DNA of 64,000 nucleotides from assembly GCF_014842025.1 (NCBI RefSeq), contig NZ_JACYUY010000024.1:1-64000 (forward strand), written 5' to 3'. Numbering within the stretch: the stretch's first letter is position 1; each line of letters begins with the position of its first letter. A program made the translations under genes and the position numbers. Under the pieces are notes generated by a model that was not told the origin of the DNA, searched no databases, and saw nothing but the letters and a program-made list of their open reading frames with translations. Shown piece by piece: positions 1-7,979 of the stretch. Source of the DNA: Massilia sp. CFBP 13721. GTDB lineage: Bacteria; Pseudomonadota; Gammaproteobacteria; Burkholderiales; Burkholderiaceae_D.

Positions 1-7
1 CCAGCGT

Positions 8-682
8 CTATGAACGCACAATGGCAGAGAAAGAACTTATCGTCGTGTCCGAAATTACTTGACCACTACAGTTATTCTCCTGATGCATTCGAATTCCTCG
101 CGCTGGATTTGGCCCGTCGAGCTTGCCCCAGATGATGGCTAGACTGAAGCATCTTTTTATAAGAGCAAGGTGCCGGTTGGATGTTGCTGCGCACTTCTGC
201 ACACGTAACCGGTCATGGAACTGCTGAATTGCGTGGCTTGTGATTTCAGCGAGTTTGAGATCACCGAATTCGGGAAGGATGTTGCGCATCCGTCCTTCGT
301 CGTCCTTGGCGCTGCGCTTGGTGGCGTACGCGTGAGGCAAATAGTCCTCGATCACAAATGTTCGGAGCGTCAGTTGTGATACGGCTGCGATCTCGGCCGC
401 TTCTTGCGGATCGGTTCCGTTCGCGATTTGGCTGCGGCATTCCAGCGCACGCTGCCTAGCGTCGGCCACGTCCATCTGCGGATAGTCGCCCAGCTTCATG
501 CTGCGTTTGGAGCCGCCAAACGAATAACGCAACAGGAAGTACTTCCGGCCGCGTCGGTTGACGATGATGCGAAGTCCCGCGACCTCGGTATCCGAGTACT
601 CGCTTTCCTTGGTCTTGGCGTCTTCGGGATGTGGGGGCAGGGCATCGATAAGCTTTTTGTTAAAGCGGAATTGTCTGTTCAT
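8..682 (-). pseudogene. Truncated tyrosine recombinase (DUF4102-type integrase) remnant
   Basis: The 224 residues from the ATG at 682 match the N-terminal half of P4-type island integrases. A DUF4102 arm-binding domain fills residues 1-95 (SDTEVAGLRIIVNRRGRKYF, then a Y-SFGGSKRSMKLGDYP stretch), followed by a SAM-like core-binding domain up to NPARGIRMHQENN. The frame then loses family character and stops at 8-10, before the catalytic domain with its Arg-His-x-x-Arg-Tyr residues. Full-length relatives have about 400 residues, so this copy cannot recombine DNA. An upstream in-frame extension to 901 exists, but the family start and an AAGGA about 10 bases ahead favour 682. Whether the 3' half lies beyond the window edge in another frame cannot be seen. 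Confidence 0.75.
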
Positions 683-1490
683 GCATTGAAAGTCCTTGTG
701 GGGGGGTGATGCGCTGATCGGGAGCGCGGAAAGCGTTACGGGAAGTTCGAATCCGTGTCTCAGGCCGTGGCAGAGGAGTTCACGGTCCAATGAGCGAGGT
801 CTGGCGATGCACATCAGTTGGTCAGGAACCCTAGCGCCGAGATCGCTGAGCCGTCCGGTCCATTTCCGGTCGTCGTGGCAGTTGGCAAGGACTTTTTGCA
901 CAGAGCAAACGGCGTGTCCTCCACACCCGGCACATCGGGAACATCTATTGATGGGAACGGTGAGGGAGCTGCACGCTCAGTACACCCGGCACACTTGTTG
1001 ATGGGAAGGCGGCGAGGCGGCCAGCACATCCAGCAATCCCATTTGAGGCGAGGGAAGGCGAGCGGCGTGCGCACCCTGCACAGTCAGCACACCTGTTGAA
1101 GGACGGTGCGGTGTTGGGACTGGCTAGGTCGACTGAACCAGCGACGCAAAATTTCGCTGCAAGAGACCAGGGCTTCTCGAAGGAGCCCCAGAGGTCGGTG
1201 TCAGATCCGGCTGAGGTCAGCTGGCCGAAGATATTTACCGCGTCAGCGTGCTTTGTGGTTAGTGCGGGTTTGTGAAGACCGAAGGGTTTACGAATGTCGC
1301 GTTTTCTCTACTTCGGGATTCGACCCATTGCGGACGTGAATTAGCGCCCTCAAGCTGATCGCGTCTGGAGCCACTTTGCAGCGCTCATTCAAATTTTTCT
1401 GGACGCTTGTATTGCTGGCAAGCGTATGAGAGGCGCCGACCCCGTCCAGCTAGGTAAAATGGTCGTCTTAACCTATTTAGACCAAATTCT
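683..1490. other. Gene-poor stretch between integrase remnant and channel gene
   Basis: No open frame here looks like a real protein on either strand. The left half holds degenerate short direct repeats (see the entry at 921-1104). The rest carries no recognisable gene, RNA or transposon end. It probably represents decayed mobile-element DNA. Confidence 0.5.
921..1104. repeat. Degenerate short direct repeats upstream of the integrase remnant
   Basis: Three or four imperfect units share the pattern ACACCCGGCACA followed by TTGATGGGAA. Clear versions start near 922 and 981, with weaker ones near 1024 and 1071. A related CACCCTGCACA string recurs near 3440. Their place just upstream of an integrase gene suggests integrase or excisionase arm sites; that is inference. 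The units are too irregular in sequence and spacing for CRISPR. Confidence 0.4.
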
Positions 1491-2996
1491 GTGCAACCAA
1501 TCGAACTTTGGAAGATGCCTGCGCCCCAATTTAACAATTGGCGCGCAGATAACGACATCCCGGCGCTCTTCGAATGCTTTGAGTCCGTGCTACCACTATT
1601 TAAAGAGTGGATGGCATCGACGGGCTTAGCCGAGGCTCAGCTTCATCGCTTTGTCCCTTTAAGTGATCTTTTCAAAGGCGATGTAGTCAAGAGCTACTTC
1701 CGCAATCCTGAGCCCGAGTCTTTCGGAAACGTCTACCAATGTGTAGAAGACGCTCAGACGCTAGCGCACAGGCTACGCCAGGTCGGCAGAGACATTGTGA
1801 TCGAAGGACACCTCGAACCATACTTTCATTGGCTTCGCCAGCGCTCCGACACGCAAGGCTATTTCTGCATCGATAAAGTTAACTCCCAATACACGAATAC
1901 CTTTGTCTATGGAGGCTGGGCAGGCGGCAATGTTTTAATCTCGCGAGCGCTCCTGTTCAGAGGGTATCCTGTGCTGAAGCTCGGAGGGATCGAGCTACCG
2001 TCATACACCTCTTTTGACGCACGCAACTTGGATTTCTGTGATCTCGATGGCCTGCAGATTACAGGAGAATGGATCGGCTCAAGAATGAAGCCGATCAACT
2101 TCTCATCTTGCCGACAACTGCTGGTGAAAGACGCGGATGCAAACTTCTTTGACCTCTACAAGTGTGTCGTCGAGGACCTTGTCGCTAAAGACTCGAAGTT
2201 GTATGGTTGGAACTTTATCCAGTGCTTTGCAGGCACCATGCGTTTTGAGAACTGTACGCTCTCAACGATCACATTCGATAGCACGCATGTCGCGGCGGTC
2301 TTTGAACGGTGTCAGGCCCATCAGATTGACTACAGGCCGGATTCGACGGATCGTCGATACACCGCCGACGCTGGCGCCTACCGCGCTATTCGCGCATTGT
2401 TCCAGAGTCTAGGAAAGACAGCCGAAGCGGGGCGTTTCTTTTACTTGGAGCAGTGCGCTCAACGCAAGGCGCTTTCGGAACCGTACCTGCAGTTCCATAG
2501 CGAATTCCCTGGCCTCCGCATTCCCATGGAGCTCTATCCATCAAATGCCCCGAGGCTCGGCGGCAAGCCCGTGCGAGAACCTCTTATAACGCGCTTGAGA
2601 AGGCGTATAGCGTTCCACTTCGAGGCTTGGCTAAGTCCGCGTTATGCCCGCACTACCTTGAGGTTCAAGTTGAAATGGGCCGTGTCGATGATTGACTGGC
2701 TCATTTGGGGATACGGCGAGAGGCCTGCTAGAATTTTCAGTGCAGGACTAATGATTGTTCTGGTCTACGCAGCCGTCTTTTTCTCTATCAGGGACCAGAT
2801 CAGTTTTGGTGAAGGCGGGGCAAATAGTTCTATGAATTGCCTGTACTTCTCAATGGTGACCTTCAGTACGCTGGGTTACGGCGACATACTACCGAAGACA
2901 TCTCTTGCACGGCTACTCTGCGGCTCTGAAGCCCTACTTGGAGCGTTTACCATGGGATTGGTCGTCGCAGGGTTCTCCAATCGCAATCGCTACTAG
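1491..2996 (+). CDS. Pentapeptide-like domain protein with C-terminal two-TM ion channel
   Basis: This 501-residue protein ends in a two-helix pore module. A first membrane segment (FSAGLMIVLVYAAVFFSI, about residues 417-435) is followed by a pore loop with the potassium selectivity signature STLGYGD (about 462-468) and a second membrane helix that runs to the C terminus. Upstream, about residues 150-290 show right-handed-helix-like runs typical of pentapeptide repeats (for example SFDARNLDFCDLDGLQITG). The N-terminal 140 residues are not recognised. The frame opens with GTG at 1491 with no clear ribosome site; ATG at 1515 is an alternative. It probably forms a potassium-type channel in the inner membrane gated by the cytoplasmic part. 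It lies alone in accessory DNA, so a role as an island-borne effector is possible but unproven. Confidence 0.7.
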   Translation: MQPIELWKMPAPQFNNWRADNDIPALFECFESVLPLFKEWMASTGLAEAQLHRFVPLSDLFKGDVVKSYFRNPEPESFGNVYQCVEDAQTLAHRLRQVGRDIVIEGHLEPYFHWLRQRSDTQGYFCIDKVNSQYTNTFVYGGWAGGNVLISRALLFRGYPVLKLGGIELPSYTSFDARNLDFCDLDGLQITGEWIGSRMKPINFSSCRQLLVKDADANFFDLYKCVVEDLVAKDSKLYGWNFIQCFAGTMRFENCTLSTITFDSTHVAAVFERCQAHQIDYRPDSTDRRYTADAGAYRAIRALFQSLGKTAEAGRFFYLEQCAQRKALSEPYLQFHSEFPGLRIPMELYPSNAPRLGGKPVREPLITRLRRRIAFHFEAWLSPRYARTTLRFKLKWAVSMIDWLIWGYGERPARIFSAGLMIVLVYAAVFFSIRDQISFGEGGANSSMNCLYFSMVTFSTLGYGDILPKTSLARLLCGSEALLGAFTMGLVVAGFSNRNRY

Positions 2997-3494
2997 GCCT
3001 TCTATTCGTTCTTAGATATGCTGCTTGGGACGAAGAAGGCGAATTTGTACGAGGGATAGAGTTGCCACTAGTACACAAAGGCAGTCGAAAGGTCGTTACC
3101 GAACGGCGGTTTCGACCGAACTCGGAAGTTCGCCATGACTCAGTGTATGAGAGCGGTTGCCTGCAGGCAAGTTGTAGTTTTCTAGTCGTACGAGCGTGGC
3201 GGAATCAGGCCGGGAAGTCTGGTCGTGACGGACCATAACAGGCGTACAAAGTGACTGAAGCAAAAGCGCGTCTTAGAGGTCGCAGGCGGCGAAAGACGAG
3301 GGAAAGCTTGGATGGATTACCGGGCCCATTCGGCGCAATTGGTCAGCTCGTCAAACAGGGGTGTTTTTCGCGCGCTATGCCCGATTTAGACCCTGCTAGT
3401 TAGAAAATTTTCGACGTCCGCTTGCTCGACGGCGCTCTGCACACCCTGCACACGCATTTGTACGGTGATTCGCCCATCATCGAACTTGGTAGGC
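2997..3494. other. Non-coding accessory stretch with left copy of a diverged repeat
   Basis: No supported gene is present. The right part (3260-3420) is one copy of the diverged direct repeat described separately. The rest shows no recognisable RNA, transposon end or promoter. Confidence 0.5.
3260..3420 (+). repeat. Diverged 160-bp direct repeat, left copy
   Basis: This segment aligns nearly collinearly with 4141-4303 at an offset of 881 bases. Shared blocks include GAAAGACGAGGGAAAGCT, GCAATTG-TCAGCT-GTCAAA, and GCCCGATTTAGACC. The copies differ by many substitutions and at least one single-base indel in the middle. The two copies flank the DUF6998-like gene in the same orientation. They may be remnants of a duplicated gene end or of element boundaries; no protein family was recognised in them. 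Confidence 0.75.
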
Positions 3495-3998
3495 CTATGC
3501 GGCAACTGCTACCGGACGCGCTGTGTAAGCGATCATTTCGGATGGGGCGACGTTCTTCGCTAGTCTAACCATTTCGGGCAGGGGAAGGACTTTCGTGCCT
3601 GTCCATTCCTTAGCCGGCAGCAGCGCTCGGACTGGAGCTTCTGGACCGTTATAGATGACTGATGCCGTGTTTGCCTCGAAGTCTATCGCGAAGAAGAGAA
3701 GGTATTCGGCGCATCCCCTGCCCGGTGTAAATGCTGGGCCGGACGTCGGGTTCCCGGTTGCCTTTACTTGGACAGTCTTTCCTAAACGAGTCAAGGCATC
3801 GACGCCTCCTATGCGCTTCGACGGAGGCTTCAGGTCGAAGTGGTCGAGTGCCAAGGCTTCGGCGATATCGCCCACCAAGCGGCCATCGAGCGTGAACTTC
3901 AGGCCGGTGTCGGCGTAGTGCTTTGCCAGGGCCTGTTGTGCGGCCCAGAGGTCCTTAATAACTTCGGGCAGCGTTAGGGTAATGGCCGTGTCGGACAT
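3495..3998 (-). CDS. DUF6998-like protein with restriction-endonuclease-like motifs
   Basis: This protein has 167 residues from the ATG at 3998, chosen because AGGAAG lies four bases upstream; the longer frame to 4031 lacks such a site. It carries a conserved Glu in GDIAEALALDHFDL, an Asp in GGVDALTR, a QVKAT motif and a later VIYNGP motif. This order (E...D...QxK) fits a PD-(D/E)xK nuclease-like fold, and the GD-EA/Q-KAT/YNGP pattern matches the DUF6998 family as I recall it. Function is unproven; a DNA-binding or nuclease role is inferred. It stands alone between two copies of a diverged direct repeat in accessory DNA, with no visible partner gene. Confidence 0.6.
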   Translation of the reverse strand: MSDTAITLTLPEVIKDLWAAQQALAKHYADTGLKFTLDGRLVGDIAEALALDHFDLKPPSKRIGGVDALTRLGKTVQVKATGNPTSGPAFTPGRGCAEYLLFFAIDFEANTASVIYNGPEAPVRALLPAKEWTGTKVLPLPEMVRLAKNVAPSEMIAYTARPVAVAA

Positions 3999-4140
3999 AA
4001 TCTTCCTGTTAGTCGAATGGTTGGCTACCACGCAATATATTAGAGTAGTTGCGTTTGTGGCAAGAAGAGTTGCTACCCATAGCGTGGCTGGGTGTGTCAG
4101 GATCAGTAGCTAACAGTGTTGAGTGAAACCCTGACCAGAT

Positions 4141-4303
4141 GCCCAAGTGCGTTTTAGCGGTTCTAGATGGGGAAAGACGAGGGAAAGCTCAAACGGATCA
4201 TAGGGGACCCTTCAGAGCAATTGATCAGCTTGTCAAAGTGGGTCATTTTCCCTGTGCTAAGCCCGATTTAGACCTGCCTAGTCAGAGAAAATCCCGAAGT
4301 CCG
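4141..4303 (+). repeat. Diverged 160-bp direct repeat, right copy
   Basis: This is the partner of 3260-3420. It is followed within about 30 bases by the terminator-like region at 4335-4417, which itself resembles the sequence next to tRNA-Lys. It contains a short open frame (4139-4336), but the matching frame in the left copy is broken by an indel and stops, so it is not called a gene. Confidence 0.75.
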
Positions 4304-4334
4304 TTGGTCTCAGAACTAGACGTCTTTCCAAGAT

Positions 4335-4417
4335 GACCAGAGAGGGGTCCAGAAACACAAGGTGTCCACGAACCGAAATTCGCGGGCACCTTGGGAATGC
4401 TTGGCAGGCCGGGGGGC
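4335..4417. repeat. Imperfect copy of the tRNA-Lys 3'-end/terminator region (candidate att site)
   Basis: This stretch aligns with 7980-8060. It shares GACCAGAGAG, CCAGAA, the loop ACCGAAAT and, at the far end, TGG-AGGCCG matching the tRNA-Lys 3' end (TGGTAGGCCG versus TGGCAGGCCG). Both copies hold a hairpin with a CCGAAA loop (here 4359-4392), but the stem bases differ while still pairing. Together the copies bracket the AT-rich block with the HNH and GNAT/ASCH/DUF3644 genes. I read them as left and right ends of an insertion at the tRNA. The match is imperfect, so the call is tentative. Confidence 0.5.
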
Positions 4418-4481
4418 GAAAATTAAACTAGGAAAATTTTGATTTATTTTAATTTCTCTAGCTAGATGGGATAGAGCCGAA

Positions 4482-5168
4482 TTAAAAAACTGGGTCTATC
4501 CCTTTTTTGACTGCCGCTTGAACTAGTCGATCGTAATACGCGCACACTTCTCTACCCTTATGGGCAATCTCGCCTGCATCCTCATGGATGCGATTGGTGT
4601 CGTATTCGGGCGGGACTTCATAGTCACCTATTGAACTTCTTGAACCGTAACTCTTACGTGCCAAAGTCCGAGATAACATTTCTGCTGAAGCTCTCAGTGC
4701 TCGACTCATCTCTTCCATCTCGGCATCTTCAAATTTTGCATATGGAGAAGACCAAACGAACGGTAGCGCATGAATTTCGTTGACAACGTTTGCTCTGATA
4801 ATTCCTAAAAACGATGCTTGCCTAAGGTCTGAAATCAACTGTTCGCTAATTTTTAGCTTTAGATAGTTGTATGCTTTCTGATCTACTGCGCTGGCATGTG
4901 ATTCGCGAGTATTCAATTTTAGCTTATACAGCCTCAATGCTTTTCTGTCGATCTTGTTTTCATGTGCTAACGTATGATGCATTTCACATAGCAGAATTAG
5001 GTTTTCGGGGGCATTGTTTTCGCGATTGTGATCGATGTGGTGTATTTCAAGGCCAACAACTATAGGGCAGCGCGAAATGGAACAGCAATGGCCGGCTTCA
5101 ACCCTTATCTTGCGATCGATATCAGCAGGGATGTATGGGCGTGGCCCATCGTATTTTTTATTTGCCAC
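4482..5168 (-). CDS. HNH endonuclease family protein
   Basis: This 228-residue protein has an N-terminal HNH module. Cysteines lie at 28/29 and 34, LEIHHIDHNRENN at 40-52 supplies the catalytic HH-D region, then NLILLCEMHH at 56-65 gives the Asn, Cys and final His. The fold usually cleaves or nicks DNA using a metal ion. The C-terminal 150 residues are helical, rich in Glu, Lys and Arg, and not recognised. Translation starts at GTG 5168, with GAAGGG six bases upstream. It lies on the same strand as the DUF3644/ASCH/GNAT operon but 140 bases downstream of it. A near-perfect 11-bp inverted repeat spans its stop codon and may end the transcript. Codon use is AT-rich, unlike the core genes, which suggests transfer. 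Confidence 0.8.
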   Translation of the reverse strand: MANKKYDGPRPYIPADIDRKIRVEAGHCCSISRCPIVVGLEIHHIDHNRENNAPENLILLCEMHHTLAHENKIDRKALRLYKLKLNTRESHASAVDQKAYNYLKLKISEQLISDLRQASFLGIIRANVVNEIHALPFVWSSPYAKFEDAEMEEMSRALRASAEMLSRTLARKSYGSRSSIGDYEVPPEYDTNRIHEDAGEIAHKGREVCAYYDRLVQAAVKKGIDPVF

Positions 5169-5308
5169 ATCACACCCTTCTCTTGCAGTAGTGAAGCACT
5201 AGTAATCAAATTGACCGGAGACTAAACGTATTTGGGAAATGCAGTTGAATGGTATTCAAATTCCAAACCTATGACCAGGACAGGCAAAGGCTGGATCAAA
5301 ACTCCGAT

Positions 5309-6319
5309 TTAGAGGTCGTCGTTTGGCGTCGTTTTAACTCGATCATAATAAGGATCGAATTCCTTGATGATATTTGGACTGTAAAACTTCTTTTTCAACC
5401 CAGATGGATTCCCTGGGTCGAGCAACCGTTCTCGGCAAAACTTAAGATCAGATTCTAGGGATTTTCGGATTTGATGATACTGGGCATTCGCCTTGAAGTT
5501 CGAATAACGCAATGATAAGCGCTTTGATAAGTTGTCGTAGCTCCAAGGATGTGTGTCTCGGATGTCTTTTTCTTCGACACGCATTGCAATCGCATCTGGA
5601 TCTGCTGACATATTAAATTTCGCACCTTCGGAAGTTTTCGTTCGCTTCATCGAAACTTCTATTGTAAGCGCGACATCGAATGAACGATCTGTCGATACAC
5701 CGGGGGCTTTCTTCTGTTCAGCAAGAAAAGTCATCAGTTGACGTTCTTCTTGGCTAACTCCGAGGCCATCAGCAATTTTGCTGTTGGAAAGGAAGGCCAA
5801 AGGCATAAGAAACATACCTTGTGAACTGATATCTACGCCGAACCATTGCCTCACTGATAGTACGTAGTTTTTTACGGCTGCAGTTCCAATTTCATGAATG
5901 GATCGAGCAAAGGTAAAGTCTTTGTTGACAAAGTGGACTGCATTATCTCGAATCTCGACAATTGCTTCTATGTTCGCCTTTAGTGCAGGGCTTAACGGTT
6001 CACCATATTTGTTGGCTAGTACGTCAATAGCTTTAAATAAGCCGATTGTAGAAAAATTACCTGCGCGATTCTTTTTTCGATAGAGTTTTTCGGAAGCGGT
6101 GCCATCTATTTTTGTTCGATACTCGTAGACTAACAACGTAGATAACTTATTGGAAGCGAGTTGAAGCAATCGCGCTTTAAGTAATAATTCCCAAGCATTT
6201 GTTGTGAGAATTGCGAACGATTCTTCTCTATAATCAAATACCGGTTTGTTATATATCTCTATTGCCGCGAGCATTGCGCCTATAGACTTGTCAAGAAAGA
6301 GCCTTGAACGTGGTCGCAT
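5309..6319 (-). CDS. DUF3644 family protein with HEPN-type R-x4-H motif
   Basis: The first 200 of 336 residues match the DUF3644 pattern. FAILTTNAWELLLKARLLQL at 35-54 is followed by a long helical segment and EIRDNAVHF at 122-130. The latter gives R124-D-x3-H129, the signature of HEPN RNases, in which this Arg and His cut RNA. The C-terminal part (200-336) is basic and unrecognised. The gene is the last of a three-gene operon, 12 bases after the ASCH gene, with no clear ribosome site of its own, so translation may be coupled. If the HEPN reading holds, this is the likely toxic effector of the operon. The DUF3644 call is fairly secure; the RNase activity is inferred from the motif. Confidence 0.75.
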   Translation of the reverse strand: MRPRSRLFLDKSIGAMLAAIEIYNKPVFDYREESFAILTTNAWELLLKARLLQLASNKLSTLLVYEYRTKIDGTASEKLYRKKNRAGNFSTIGLFKAIDVLANKYGEPLSPALKANIEAIVEIRDNAVHFVNKDFTFARSIHEIGTAAVKNYVLSVRQWFGVDISSQGMFLMPLAFLSNSKIADGLGVSQEERQLMTFLAEQKKAPGVSTDRSFDVALTIEVSMKRTKTSEGAKFNMSADPDAIAMRVEEKDIRDTHPWSYDNLSKRLSLRYSNFKANAQYHQIRKSLESDLKFCRERLLDPGNPSGLKKKFYSPNIIKEFDPYYDRVKTTPNDDL

Positions 6320-6331
6320 GTTTTGAATATA

Positions 6332-6706
6332 TTAATTTATATAGCAAAAAGATTGTGGTGCGATCCCACTGGCTAGTACTGAAGATAACTCTCGAGGAGT
6401 GCGATATCTGCGCACCTTCTTTACCTTTATTGCGTGAGCAATCTCTTTTCCTTGGAAATACTCGTTGAAGAAACGCTTGGAAATTCCAGAGAGAGTAGCG
6501 GTTTCGCTCCAGATGTTACGGGGAGTGTCGCTTAATATTTCAGCGATATCAAACTCTCCAACTATTTTTCCAAGTGGCAGGGTCGCGTAAATAACAACGG
6601 TTTTTAGTCCTGGTGCTTTCGGTAGCACTTTTCTGAATTCGTAATGCTTCTGGCCTTGCAAGATCTTTTCCGCGAATTCTGGTTTAATAGACAATAAGAC
6701 TTTCAT
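6332..6706 (-). CDS. ASCH domain protein
   Basis: This 124-residue single-domain protein begins MKVLLSIKPEFAEKILQGQK and continues HYEFRK, the hallmark of the ASCH fold, a PUA-related beta barrel that binds or cleaves RNA. The later VVIYATLPLGKIVGEF strand pair also fits. Relatives act as RNA-binding modules, some with ribonuclease activity, and often sit beside GNAT or HEPN proteins in mobile DNA. Its ATG lies inside the end of the upstream GNAT gene, overlapping by 23 bases in another frame, with AGAGG eight bases ahead. The DUF3644 gene follows after 12 bases. This spacing implies one transcript and probably joint function. Substrate is unknown. Confidence 0.8.
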   Translation of the reverse strand: MKVLLSIKPEFAEKILQGQKHYEFRKVLPKAPGLKTVVIYATLPLGKIVGEFDIAEILSDTPRNIWSETATLSGISKRFFNEYFQGKEIAHAIKVKKVRRYRTPRELSSVLASGIAPQSFCYIN

Positions 6707-7739
6707 TAACTTGACCTCTGGAAGCTATATTGTGAAATTGTTGTGGAGTTAAGCGCAGTATTCCAAAGTACGCGTTTTCGTTAAGGCCACATTCGTCAAT
6801 CATCGTTCCACGAGTAACACGACGGGGAAGGGCTATGTTGTAGGTAAAGCGGAATACGTATGGATAGCGGCGGCTAACCCAAAAGTTTATCAGTTCTGCT
6901 TGGTCGAAAACGCTGTATGGCCGGCAATAGGAGACAAACTCCTCTTGAGACGCGAACGAATTAATGTTGCGGTACTCTTCCACGACGCAAACTGAGGTCG
7001 CGACAGAGCGATAACGTGCCGGGCCTTGGTTATCGGTAGTACGGTAAATCAGCAGCACATCCCCAGGGCGGAGCTCTTGTACTCCTTGCATTGCTGCTAA
7101 GTACACTTTATGGATGCTGTTGGTGTGCGAAATGTCTTGCACGATACTGGCATCTTCATTGCGCAAAATTGAATCGGGTAAGAGGCGGCTATGCCACTGT
7201 GGCATCAGCGAAAGTAAGTAAATGTTATGCCCTGCTACTTGAACCAAAGGATAGCTTTGCAGCGTAGTGGGCCTTAACTCGCGCATGCGCTTTACTAATA
7301 CCTGCTCAACTCCGTTTGCTGTTGTTTTTGTGGATACAGCAATGAATCCGTAACGGGTTAACAAGGCGATGAGCCCAGCGTGTGCCGCAAAAACCGTCAC
7401 GTAGACCTCGGAAACGCCTTCCGAAATCGCGTGGTCGAAGATCTTCTTTACAAATCGTTCCCCAAGCTTGGTTCCGTGGGCGTTGATCTTTAGGGTGCCA
7501 ACCTTAACTCTGCGGGCTGGTGGAAGAGGGGGAACCGTATCGTCAACCGCGCCATCTTCAATTTTTAGATAGAGGAAACCATCGATTGCACCGTCGTCGT
7601 CCTGAAAAACATAGGCAGCATCATCCGATGCAGCCTTCTTGGCAAACCAATGAGAAAATTCAGCGTAGTCTGCTTTAAGTGAATCGAAAAACGGATCTGC
7701 AAGGTTGATGTTGCCGAAAACTTGACGAGTAAGATTCAT
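6684..7739 (-). CDS. GNAT acetyltransferase fused to a PUA/EVE-like domain
   Basis: This protein has 351 residues from the ATG at 7739; AAGGGA lies six bases upstream, so the longer frame to 7835 is rejected. Residues 1-150 form a GNAT-like domain with the acetyl-CoA loop region around KINAHGTKLGERFVKKI (85-101) and a closing RYGFIAV strand. Residues 165-351 look like a PUA/EVE-type nucleic-acid-binding barrel (PGDVLLIYRT, then YRSVATSVCVVEEY, then RYPYVFRF). The pairing suggests acetylation of an RNA- or nucleotide-linked target, or use of the barrel for sensing. It is the first gene of an operon with ASCH and DUF3644 genes, and a LexA box lies about 140 bases upstream. The precise reaction is unknown. 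Confidence 0.75.
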   Translation of the reverse strand: MNLTRQVFGNINLADPFFDSLKADYAEFSHWFAKKAASDDAAYVFQDDDGAIDGFLYLKIEDGAVDDTVPPLPPARRVKVGTLKINAHGTKLGERFVKKIFDHAISEGVSEVYVTVFAAHAGLIALLTRYGFIAVSTKTTANGVEQVLVKRMRELRPTTLQSYPLVQVAGHNIYLLSLMPQWHSRLLPDSILRNEDASIVQDISHTNSIHKVYLAAMQGVQELRPGDVLLIYRTTDNQGPARYRSVATSVCVVEEYRNINSFASQEEFVSYCRPYSVFDQAELINFWVSRRYPYVFRFTYNIALPRRVTRGTMIDECGLNENAYFGILRLTPQQFHNIASRGQVNESLIVY

Positions 7740-7877
7740 ATTATCCCTTGATTCGCTGCAATGTTTGCTGCTGACGTTGGGGGATGTTATTGCACTTTTA
7801 GTCATAAGGAAAGACTTTGAGTCGATGCACACCAAAATATTTCCTTTGCAAGCTCATCGGTCAACACCGTGCGATAG

Positions 7878-7895
7878 ACTGTGTTTTTGTACAGT
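7878..7895 (-). promoter_or_regulatory. LexA (SOS) box upstream of the GNAT/ASCH/DUF3644 operon
   Basis: The sequence ACTGT-GTTTTTGT-ACAGT is a perfect 5-bp inverted repeat with eight bases between, matching the CTGT-N8-ACAG operator of LexA in beta- and gammaproteobacteria. On the minus strand it overlaps a TATACT that could be a -10 element, the classical arrangement for repression. The only gene reading away from it on that strand is the GNAT fusion, with its start 139 bases downstream. On the other strand there is no gene before the tRNA-Lys terminator. This points to induction of the operon by DNA damage. Confidence 0.75.
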
Positions 7896-7979
7896 ATATC
7901 GAGGTACTTAAGATATGCCTAGTGGCCTGGGAGCATGGTGTACTGTCGAGTCCAGAAGAGGGGCCGAAGCTTCCGAAGC

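Noticed and set aside
921-1104. Possible CRISPR array
   Set aside because: Units differ in sequence and length, spacing is irregular, and no cas gene is present.
4139-4336. A 65-codon plus-strand frame in the right copy of the diverged repeat
   Set aside because: The equivalent frame in the left copy is broken by an indel and a stop, and there is no ribosome site or family match.
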